Positions 1 through 5,420 of a stretch of 5,420 nucleotides of DNA are shown here, one piece after another. The stretch's first letter is position 1; each line of letters starts with the position of its first letter. Below the pieces are notes generated by a model. The model was not told the DNA's origin. It saw only the letters and a list, made by a program, of their open reading frames with translations, and made no database searches. Position numbers and translations under genes: made by a program. This DNA is from Pseudomonadota bacterium (lineage in GTDB: Bacteria; Pseudomonadota; Alphaproteobacteria; Acetobacterales; Acetobacteraceae): contig JAJZVE010000370.1 in NCBI GenBank assembly GCA_021845835.1, positions 1-5,420 of the forward strand, in the 5' to 3' direction.

Positions 1-816
1 CTGCTGCAGTACCTTGATCCAACTGGCGACATAGGCGGCGTGCTGGCCGGGGTCGTGACCGATGCCGAGCTGCTCGGCGAGCATCAGCGACGCGATCTCG
101 GCGCGGAGCTCTTCCCGCGCATAGTCATGCGAGCCGAACGGGTGCGCGAGATCGCGCGCAAGCCGCGATGGGTGCCCGGTCCAGTGGGAGAGCTCGTGCA
201 GGGCGGTCGCGTAATAGCCATCAGCGGTCGGGAACTGCCCGCGCTCCGGCAAGGTGATCGCGTCCTCGGCCAACCGGTAGAAGGCGTGATCTCCGGGGGT
301 GTGCCGGATGATGGCCTGCGAGTTGGTAAGGATCGCTTCCGCCTTTGCATGGCGTTCCCATTCGGCCAGCACCGGCCGCACCGGCGCCGGCGGCAGGCCG
401 TCGATCTGCGTGGCGTTGAACACCGCGGCCGACCAGACGCGCGGCCGCTCGTAGCGCACCAGCCGGTGCGCCGGTTTGCCATCCTCATCAAGCGCGGGCT
501 TGCCCGCTTCGTCGCGAACGGGCTCGATATTCTGCCATTTCCAGTACTGGATCGGCGCGCCGGTCTCGCCTTTGCGCACCTGTGCGCCGGCCTCCTGCGC
601 CTGCCGATAGGTCATCCAGCGCGCGTCGTCGTAGCCGTGGCTCTCTGCGCGGCTCATCAGCCACACCATGTTCATGCCGTGGTATTCGTTCCCGGTGGTC
701 GGGTTGTACGGCATGAAGCGCTCACCGGGCTGCCACGGCTTCATCCAGGGTGCGGTGCCGGCCCTGATCTGCTCGATGAGAGAGCCGGCAACCTGCTCAA
801 CGTAATCACTCGCCAT
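1..816 (-). CDS. ardC: ArdC-type antirestriction protein with zincin domain, C-terminus cut off by window edge
   Basis: The first 272 residues are visible; the frame is open to the left edge. In the known family (pSa ArdC) the N-terminal domain binds ssDNA, the C-terminal domain is a metalloprotease, and the protein protects incoming DNA from restriction. The N-terminal domain runs from about 5 to 140, with AGTAPWMKPW (21-30), GNEYHGMNMVW (42-52), WMTYRQAQEAGAQVRKGE (67-84 with one gap-free match to the family pattern), and VFNATQIDGLP (132-142). The zincin domain follows: AFYRLAEDAITLP (177-189) and HELSHW (207-212), with His207, Glu208 and His211 as metal/catalytic residues; a third ligand is probably Glu236 or Glu240 in EELRAEI. 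pSa ArdC has about 300 residues, so a stand-alone protein would end soon after the edge. The N-terminal transport region of the RP4 TraC primase is related, so a longer TraC-like protein is not excluded. The ATG at 816 has GGGGA (825-829) eight bases upstream. Confidence 0.92.
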   Translation of the reverse strand, partial: MASDYVEQVAGSLIEQIRAGTAPWMKPWQPGERFMPYNPTTGNEYHGMNMVWLMSRAESHGYDDARWMTYRQAQEAGAQVRKGETGAPIQYWKWQNIEPVRDEAGKPALDEDGKPAHRLVRYERPRVWSAAVFNATQIDGLPPAPVRPVLAEWERHAKAEAILTNSQAIIRHTPGDHAFYRLAEDAITLPERGQFPTADGYYATALHELSHWTGHPSRLARDLAHPFGSHDYAREELRAEIASLMLAEQLGIGHDPGQHAAYVASWIKVLQQ

Positions 817-1024
817 CGGGCGGGTCCCCGTCGCCCGGCGCCAGGTCGGCGTTGGCCTCCCACGCCTCGTCCTCGCTCAGCGCCGGCTCTGCGAAGGCGC
901 CGAGGTCTTCCGCCTCCGCCGCGTCGAGTTCGATCATGACGCCCGGCGTGGTCAGGTCGGCGTAGGTGCGCGAGATCACCGCCCCCGCGGCGGGGTCGCG
1001 CCGGCGGTCACTCGATGCGGACAT
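806..1024 (-). CDS. Small acidic conjugation-operon protein, unknown function
   Basis: A 72-residue protein that I cannot assign to a family. It is strongly acidic: 18 Asp/Glu against 4 Arg and no Lys. It starts with a short Arg cluster (RRR, 7-9), then has an ISRTYADLTTPGVMIELD segment (17-34) that could form beta structure, then an acidic, probably disordered tail with one Trp (Trp55) and a Pro/Gly-rich end. No membrane segment, signal peptide or Cys is present. The start is supported by GGGAGG (1031-1036) six bases before the ATG. It overlaps the transglycosylase by 17 bases and the ArdC gene by 11. It occupies the position of traD in the RP4 order traF-traE-traD-traC, but I see no basis for calling it a TraD homologue. 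The frame is open further upstream, to 1243, but that stretch is transglycosylase out of frame. It may be a partner or chaperone of a neighbour; that is a guess. Confidence 0.78.
   Translation of the reverse strand: MSASSDRRRDPAAGAVISRTYADLTTPGVMIELDAAEAEDLGAFAEPALSEDEAWEANADLAPGDGDPPDGE
825..829 (-). promoter_or_regulatory. Shine-Dalgarno of the ArdC gene
   Basis: GGGGA on the minus strand, eight bases before the ATG at 816, inside the 3' end of the small acidic gene. It supports the ATG at 816. A GTG at 809-807 would mimic the GTGA overlap seen upstream, but it is in a different frame and does not lead into the ArdC sequence. Confidence 0.5.
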
Positions 1025-1556
1025 GGCTTGCCTCCCGGACGAGTACCGGCGTGTCCGCGTTGTACGGATCGGGTGGGAACGACGGCGTCGGACGCCCGAT
1101 GACGGTTCCTGCGGCGCCCGGCCCGATAATGCGGGCCACATAGCCGTTCGCAAAACCCCGCACGAAGTTGCCGCTGTTGTAGGCGGACAGCGCCGCCTGG
1201 AGCGCCGGCTGACCCTCGCCGCGTGCGCGCGCCACGGCGGCATAGTCAGCCGTCAGAATGGCGGCGCCGATCCGGATGTTGGTACAAGGGTCCAGCACGT
1301 CGGTGATGGTCGCGCCGAAAGCTGCGAGATTGCCGCTGTTCACCTGCATCAGCCCGAGATCAACGCTGTCGCCGTGGCGGATGGAGCTTTCCGCTATTGC
1401 TGCCACTTCCTTGGTGTTTCGGCCTCTTGCCGGCTGCACGCGGACGCCATTAACGTGCAGCGCCAGGGGATCGCCGCCGCTCTCGACGCGGATCACGGCC
1501 TCCAGCGTCACGGGGGCGACATTCGGCGCGCAGGCCAGCAGCGCGGCGGGGATCAT
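1008..1556 (-). CDS. VirB1-like lytic transglycosylase (SLT fold)
   Basis: Peptidoglycan-cleaving enzyme that opens the cell wall for assembly of the transfer channel, as VirB1 and RP4 TrbN do. It has 182 residues. The SLT signature is clear: the catalytic glutamate in VIRVESGGDP (Glu25), the SVDLGLMQVN motif (64-73), and ALSAYNSGN (122-130). The C-terminal ~45 residues are Pro/Gly-rich and probably disordered. The ATG at 1556 forms an ATGA overlap with the traF stop; Shine-Dalgarno is weak, so translation probably depends on coupling. The N-terminus goes almost directly into the catalytic fold with no convincing signal peptide, and no upstream in-frame ATG, GTG or TTG start offers a longer form. 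In RP4 the transglycosylase sits in the separate Tra2 region, so its place after traF here differs. Confidence 0.92.
   Translation of the reverse strand: MIPAALLACAPNVAPVTLEAVIRVESGGDPLALHVNGVRVQPARGRNTKEVAAIAESSIRHGDSVDLGLMQVNSGNLAAFGATITDVLDPCTNIRIGAAILTADYAAVARARGEGQPALQAALSAYNSGNFVRGFANGYVARIIGPGAAGTVIGRPTPSFPPDPYNADTPVLVREASHVRIE
1031..1036 (-). promoter_or_regulatory. Shine-Dalgarno of the 72-residue gene
   Basis: GGGAGG on the minus strand, six bases before the ATG at 1024. It is the best ribosome binding site in the window and lies inside the transglycosylase gene. It decides the start of the small acidic gene and argues that this reading frame is really translated. Confidence 0.65.
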
Positions 1557-2119
1557 CCGCGCACCCAGATCGGGCGGGCCACGCCCTGCACGTTGGCGAC
1601 CGGCAGTGGGCCGAAGTAGCGGCTATCGAAGCTGCGCGGATCGTGCCCAGAGAGCAGCCAGACCTCGCCACGCGCAACCGGATAGACGCCGGCCGGCATC
1701 GGCGTGAGCATCCGCCCGGCGCTGTCGCGTACCAGCGGGGCGGTATTCTCCACCGGCCGCCCGTCCACGGCGACGCCAGTCTGCATCACCGTCACCACGT
1801 CGCCGGCAATCGCCGCAACCGGCTTCAGCAGCGGTTCGGTGCCGCCGGGACAGGCACCCGCCGGAAGATAGCCGCGCACGACCGCCTCGCGGATCGTCGC
1901 AGTCTCCGGCGGACACACGGCAACGATCTCGCCGCGCCGTAACGGTGTATCCGCAGCGATCACCCGCCAAAGTCCTCGCGGCATGGAGGCCGTCTCGTTT
2001 ACCCGCAGCCCGGCGAGCCGCGCCGTCAGCAGAGTCCCCGCCAGCCATGCGCCGATCGCGCAGACTGCCATCACGGCGCGCCGGCCCGGAGGACGAATGG
2101 TGGCATTCGCCGACCTCAT
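1553..2119 (-). CDS. traF: TraF-type S26 signal peptidase (pilin maturation protease)
   Basis: Serine peptidase of the S26/TraF family. RP4 TraF processes and cyclises the TrbC pilin at the outer face of the inner membrane. This copy has 188 residues. One hydrophobic segment (about 15-38) serves as membrane anchor. The catalytic serine is in NETASMPRGLW (Ser45) and the catalytic lysine in EPLLKPVAAIAGD (Lys99). The C-terminal box SGHDPRSFDSRYFGP (157-171) carries Asp165, which fits RP4 Asp155 by spacing. The ATG at 2119 overlaps the traG TGA as ATGA (2116-2119), with GAGAGG 11 bases upstream. The reading frame is open back to 2599, but that extension lies inside traG and has no S26 features, so I chose the internal ATG. 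The TrbC-like substrate is not in this window. Confidence 0.95.
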   Translation of the reverse strand: MRSANATIRPPGRRAVMAVCAIGAWLAGTLLTARLAGLRVNETASMPRGLWRVIAADTPLRRGEIVAVCPPETATIREAVVRGYLPAGACPGGTEPLLKPVAAIAGDVVTVMQTGVAVDGRPVENTAPLVRDSAGRMLTPMPAGVYPVARGEVWLLSGHDPRSFDSRYFGPLPVANVQGVARPIWVRG

Positions 2120-3960
2120 GCCGCCCGGAACCTCTCGGGTTGGGTTCGGATGGCACTGCTCGCCGGCGGCTCGATCCGCGCCCGCCGCTCGAACACCGGA
2201 TCCTGGAAATACAGGATCGGCGTACCGAGAATCGGCCGCTCGCCGGCAACGAACACCACCATCTCGCCGGATTCCACAAGGCACCCGGCCGCGTCCCGGC
2301 GCGGCTTGCGCAACCCCATGATCTCGTCCGGGGTCAGCAACGGCCGGCTGACCTCGTGGTAGGTCCGTGACACATTCCTGAGCGACCCAAGCCGCGTGCC
2401 GCTCTCGGTCACGTCCTCCTTGACGATGGTGGTGATGCCGACCATGCGGCTGATCCACTCCGCCGACTCCCATTCGTTTGGCGCGTAGACGATGCGGATG
2501 TGGCAGTTGGCGGTGATGCTCTGGTGCTGACCGTAGGCACCGAACATCTGCTCGCGGTTCTGCGCCGCCAGGAACGCCTTGATACCATAGCCGGCGCATT
2601 TCGGCAGGGCGTCCTGGATGATCTGCAATCGCCCGAGCGAGGGGAACTCATCGAGCATCATCAGCAGCCGGTGCCGGTGCGGCGGCAGCGGCTGACCCTG
2701 GTCGTAGGTCAGTTCGACGCCCATGAGCTGGCGCATCGCCATGGTCAGCAGCAACCGGATCAACGGCCGCAGCCGCTCCTTGTCGCCACCGCGGGTGACC
2801 ACGTAGAGCGACACCGGTCGCGCATGGTTCATCAGGTCCATGATACGGAAGTCGCTGCACCGCGTGTTGGCCGCGATGATCGGGTCCTTGACCAGGGTCA
2901 GGTACGTCTTGGCGCTCGACAGCACACTGCCCCGCTCCTTCTCGGGGCGGTCGAGCTGATCGCGGCCGGCGGCGGCGACCACGGGATGTATTTTACCGTT
3001 GTCGTGCCGGTTGGTTCGCATCGCCTCCCACAGCGCGTCCGAGGCCTCTTCGGGGTCGGACAGCGCATAGGCCACGTTGCTCAGACTGGCAGTGCCGCCC
3101 TTCGCGCGCTCGCGATACATCACATGCAGGATGACGGCGGAGAGCAGATCAAAACTGGTCTTGCCCCAGTGATCCTTGCCCTCGATGCCGTCGCCGTTCG
3201 GATCGCAGATCATCTGCGCGATGTTCTGCGCGTCGGCCACCTCGTGCGGTGTGCCGAGCCGCACCTCCTCCAGGAAGTTGAACCCCGCGCTGCCGGCGAC
3301 GGCACCGGGTTCCCAGCGGATCACCACGTTGTCGGCCTGCTGCGCCCGCCAGCCGGCAGTGAGCTGCCACAGCTCGCCTTTCTCGTCGTAGGTCAGGCAG
3401 CTCGCCGGCCAGGACAGCAGCGTCGGCAGGATGTTGCCCACCCCCTTGCCGCTGCGCGTCGGCGCGATGACGATGCAGTGCTCCGGCCCGTCATGGCGAA
3501 GGTAATGCGTCGTACCTTTTCCATCGGTCCAGCCGCCGACATAGACCCCGGCGGATTTCTGCCCTGGCCGCGGCAGCAGGCCGCTCTGCCGGATCTCCGC
3601 CTCGGCCAGGAAGCGCGCCGTGCCATGCACGCCCTCATGCTTGACCGGCCGGCGTCGCCGGCCGATCGACGCCAGCAACCCTGCGACCATGCCCAGGCTG
3701 ACGGTTCCCATCAGCCCGGCATCGACCATCCCAAATGTCGCCTTGGCCTGCGGCGCCCAGGGGGCCCGCATCCAGGCAAGCCAGGACCAGGGCGCATAAA
3801 AGTGCGCGAACCACGGCGCACCGAGCGCCGGGTGATAATGCACACGCCAGGCGACGAACTGCGTTGCGCCACCGCTCACGGCCGCGGCGCTGGCAAGCAA
3901 CGTGGCGGCGCCCAGCAGCCGCTTTCGGGATCGTGGCGCATGCTCTACGGTGCCGGTCAC
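2116..3960 (-). CDS. traG: Type IV coupling protein TraG/VirD4, conjugative ATPase
   Basis: Inner-membrane hexameric ATPase that links the relaxase-DNA complex to the type IV secretion channel. It has 614 residues, close to RP4 TraG (635). Two hydrophobic N-terminal segments (about 15-40 and 76-99) flank a Trp/Pro-rich periplasmic loop and are followed by the cytoplasmic RRRR motif at 101-104. Walker A is APTRSGKG (166-173, Lys172), and Walker B is LLMMLDEFPSLGRL (432-445, Asp437-Glu438). The family signatures around YDEKGELW (191-198) and AAQNREQMFGAYG (465-477) are also present. The start is a GTG at 3960, sharing the 4-base overlap GTGA (3957-3960) with the relaxase stop; an AGGA about 9 bases upstream (3970-3973) can act as Shine-Dalgarno. 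The gene looks intact, with no frameshift. Its position directly after the relaxase matches the traI-traG order of RP4. Confidence 0.96.
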   Translation of the reverse strand: MTGTVEHAPRSRKRLLGAATLLASAAAVSGGATQFVAWRVHYHPALGAPWFAHFYAPWSWLAWMRAPWAPQAKATFGMVDAGLMGTVSLGMVAGLLASIGRRRRPVKHEGVHGTARFLAEAEIRQSGLLPRPGQKSAGVYVGGWTDGKGTTHYLRHDGPEHCIVIAPTRSGKGVGNILPTLLSWPASCLTYDEKGELWQLTAGWRAQQADNVVIRWEPGAVAGSAGFNFLEEVRLGTPHEVADAQNIAQMICDPNGDGIEGKDHWGKTSFDLLSAVILHVMYRERAKGGTASLSNVAYALSDPEEASDALWEAMRTNRHDNGKIHPVVAAAGRDQLDRPEKERGSVLSSAKTYLTLVKDPIIAANTRCSDFRIMDLMNHARPVSLYVVTRGGDKERLRPLIRLLLTMAMRQLMGVELTYDQGQPLPPHRHRLLMMLDEFPSLGRLQIIQDALPKCAGYGIKAFLAAQNREQMFGAYGQHQSITANCHIRIVYAPNEWESAEWISRMVGITTIVKEDVTESGTRLGSLRNVSRTYHEVSRPLLTPDEIMGLRKPRRDAAGCLVESGEMVVFVAGERPILGTPILYFQDPVFERRARIEPPASSAIRTQPERFRAA

Positions 3961-5420
3961 CGGCTGCGATCCTGGTCCTTGTTTCTATTCCTTATATTGT
4001 ATGCGTCATGCGCCGCTTCCGGGCTGCGGTCAACCGTTTTCGACAGCGCCGTCATGGCACGGCGACGCTGTTGCTCAAGGCCGGCGTCGGCGAAGGTCAC
4101 GCCAAGTCCCGTGCTGCCGGCAAGCCGTGCCACCTGATGCCGGAAGTCGTCGGTGCCCCGGACACTCAGCGGCCGACCGCCAAACCGCTCAACGGCCAGG
4201 GTGAGCGCGAGGATAGCGGCCCCTTCTGTGACCTGGCTGACCCGCACCTGCCGGGCTTCGTCCATGACCAGCCCGCCATCGGCGACGCGGTAGACGATGC
4301 GGCCGTCCCGCCGCACGGCGGGCCGGAGGTGCCGGCGGATCACATGGCGCACCTCGCCGGCATCGACCGCCTCCAGCAGCGCCGCCTCGATCCGTTCACG
4401 CTGCCGATGGCGGGCGCGGAGGGTCTTCAGGGCCTCCTCGCTGCCCCTCGCCGCCTCCGCCTCCAGGAACCCTTGCCAACTCGGGATCAGATGCTCGGCA
4501 CGAACCTGGCGCCGTTCCGCGGCCTCGCGTGCGACGCGCTCGGCACGGTGGCGGCGCCGCTGCTCCGCAAGGTGCTGGAATCCATCGCGGCGCAGGCTGC
4601 CGCGCAGCCCGGAGAGGCGTTCCCGCCGTAACCGGTCGCGGTGATAGTTCCGCAGCTGCTGGCCATAGGCCGCGTGGCGCTCGCGCAGCGCCGTGATCGC
4701 GGCCTCGCGCACCGCGACAGCCGTGGTGCGCTGTCGCTGGAACGCCTCGTACAGCGATCCCTTCCGGGTCGGCCGTTCATACCGGGTCACCGCGGGCTCT
4801 GCTGCGGCCTGGCCGGGCGGCTCGAAGGCGCCGAGCGCCGCCGCCAGCGCCTGCAGGGTCAGGCCGCGGTCAACCTCCGACGCCTTCACATGCAGCCACT
4901 TGTCCCCACGGTGCCCGATCACCAGCCCGGCGCCGCGCGGCCTGACCTCCAGGTCGTAGGCGGCGGCCACGCGGTGTATCTCGGCCCACCCCTTGCCGCT
5001 GTCCCGTGCCGCCAGCAGCGCCGGCGCGGCCTGTTCGCGCACCCAGGCGAGGAAGGATCGGCCGCCGTGGCGCGCCTCGAAGTCGGCGGCCCGGCCGCGC
5101 GTTTTGCTCCTTCCCCTCCCCTGTTCCGGATCCGTGGTGTGTGGTTCGCGCGTCAGCCCGTGCCGTAGTTCCAGCTCGGCGCAGGCTTCTTGCAGCCGGT
5201 AGTGGTCGCGGACGGGCGTCACGTTCCGAAAGCTCGCCGGATGCACCTTGTTGATGGCGACGTGCAGATGCCAGTTGTCGGTGTTCTGATGCACCGCCGA
5301 GACGCGCTGATGCTCTTCGAAGCCCAGCGCCGCACACAGCCGGTCCTCGATGTCCTCGAGCTGCTCGCGCGTCGGCCGCTCGCCCTCCGGGAAGCTGACC
5401 ACCAGATGATAGCTCTTGTC
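3957..5420 (-). CDS. traI: TraI-type MOBP conjugative relaxase, N-terminus cut off by window edge
   Basis: Relaxase that nicks oriT and stays covalently bound to the transferred strand. The frame is open to the right edge: six further codons (DKSYHL) precede the first possible in-window start, a GTG at 5402, so the true start lies outside. Of 487 visible residues, the first ~60 align with RP4 TraI. LVVSF (Ser9) matches the motif II serine (RP4 Ser74), and TDNWHLH (His51, His53) is the metal/histidine motif III (RP4 His116), followed by AINKVHP. By this offset about 65 residues are missing, including the nicking tyrosine (RP4 Tyr22). A basic linker (~105) leads to a long Arg-rich, probably helical segment (~225-345). 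A C-terminal region around 372-447 (YRVADGGLVMDEARQ onward) resembles the LPD7 domain of TraI/polyvalent proteins. The protein would be about 550 residues against 732 for RP4 TraI. Its TGA overlaps the traG start. Confidence 0.93.
   Translation of the reverse strand, partial: DKSYHLVVSFPEGERPTREQLEDIEDRLCAALGFEEHQRVSAVHQNTDNWHLHVAINKVHPASFRNVTPVRDHYRLQEACAELELRHGLTREPHTTDPEQGRGRSKTRGRAADFEARHGGRSFLAWVREQAAPALLAARDSGKGWAEIHRVAAAYDLEVRPRGAGLVIGHRGDKWLHVKASEVDRGLTLQALAAALGAFEPPGQAAAEPAVTRYERPTRKGSLYEAFQRQRTTAVAVREAAITALRERHAAYGQQLRNYHRDRLRRERLSGLRGSLRRDGFQHLAEQRRRHRAERVAREAAERRQVRAEHLIPSWQGFLEAEAARGSEEALKTLRARHRQRERIEAALLEAVDAGEVRHVIRRHLRPAVRRDGRIVYRVADGGLVMDEARQVRVSQVTEGAAILALTLAVERFGGRPLSVRGTDDFRHQVARLAGSTGLGVTFADAGLEQQRRRAMTALSKTVDRSPEAAHDAYNIRNRNKDQDRSR
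3978..4004. other. AT-rich patch in the 3' end of the relaxase gene
   Basis: A short stretch rich in A and T in otherwise GC-rich DNA. On the minus strand it encodes the Asn/Ile/Lys-containing relaxase tail (AYNIRNRNKDQ) just before the traG start. It contains TACAAT (4001-3996), which resembles a -10 element, but no -35-like hexamer at usual spacing is visible. It may be a local compositional relic, an AU-rich leader that keeps the traG start unstructured, or a weak internal promoter; the sequence alone does not decide. Confidence 0.4.

Noticed and set aside
40..939. 299-codon plus-strand open frame
   Set aside because: It lies opposite the ArdC gene, whose minus-strand translation has the full family pattern including HELSHW. 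The plus-strand product is low-complexity and Arg/Pro-rich.
2199..2218. Inverted repeat with 7-base arms and a 6-base loop, considered as a terminator
   Set aside because: It lies within traG codons for conserved residues (YFQDP), has no T-run, and the operon continues for four more genes.
2120..2599. N-terminal extension of the traF frame
   Set aside because: These 160 codons lie wholly inside traG in another frame and lack S26 features; the ATG at 2119 gives a normal TraF length.
3996..4001. TACAAT as a traG promoter
   Set aside because: No -35-like hexamer at 16-18 bases; the nearest TTGACC (4028-4033) is 26 bases away. Kept only as part of the AT-rich patch.
2500..4137. 545-codon plus-strand open frame
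   Set aside because: It is antisense to traG and the relaxase end. The translation has no recognisable domain and the length is typical of shadow frames in GC-rich DNA, while the minus strand carries clear Walker motifs.
3735..4631. 298-codon plus-strand open frame
   Set aside because: Antisense shadow of the relaxase and traG with no domain features.
5400..5402. GTG as the relaxase start
   Set aside because: The codons before it continue the TraI family sequence (DKSYHL) to the window edge, and the catalytic tyrosine region must lie further upstream.

Overview
The window is a single block of conjugative-transfer (MPF/DTR) genes from a mobile element, either an integrative conjugative element or a plasmid. 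The DNA is GC-rich throughout. The proteins resemble the IncP (RP4) transfer family, which suggests a high-GC proteobacterium; the sequence does not fix the genus or class. Every gene lies on the minus strand, so transcription runs from right (5420) to left (1). There is essentially no non-coding DNA.

In transcription order the genes are: (1) an RP4 TraI-type MOBP relaxase whose N-terminus is cut off by the right edge (5420-3957); (2) a TraG/VirD4 coupling ATPase (3960-2116); (3) a TraF-type S26 peptidase (2119-1553); (4) a VirB1-like lytic transglycosylase (1556-1008); (5) a 72-residue, strongly acidic protein of unknown function (1024-806); (6) an ArdC-type protein with an ssDNA-binding/antirestriction N-terminal domain and a HExxH zincin domain, cut off by the left edge (816-1). 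Genes 1/2, 2/3 and 3/4 join by 4-base stop/start overlaps (GTGA, ATGA, ATGA). Genes 4/5 overlap by 17 bases and 5/6 by 11. This points to one translationally coupled operon whose promoter, and probably its oriT, lies to the right of the window.

Together the genes describe DNA processing and delivery. The relaxase nicks the DNA and pilots the strand, TraG passes the nucleoprotein to the type IV secretion channel, TraF matures pilin, the transglycosylase opens peptidoglycan, and ArdC may shield the incoming strand in the recipient. The traI-traG-traF order matches the RP4 Tra1 region. Distal to it, where RP4 has traE-traD-traC, this element has a transglycosylase, an unknown small acidic protein and ArdC. 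ArdC is the known relative of the N-terminal transport domain of the RP4 TraC primase. The main points for follow-up are that positional equivalence and the unrecognised 72-residue gene. I found no CRISPR array, RNA gene, insertion sequence or terminator.
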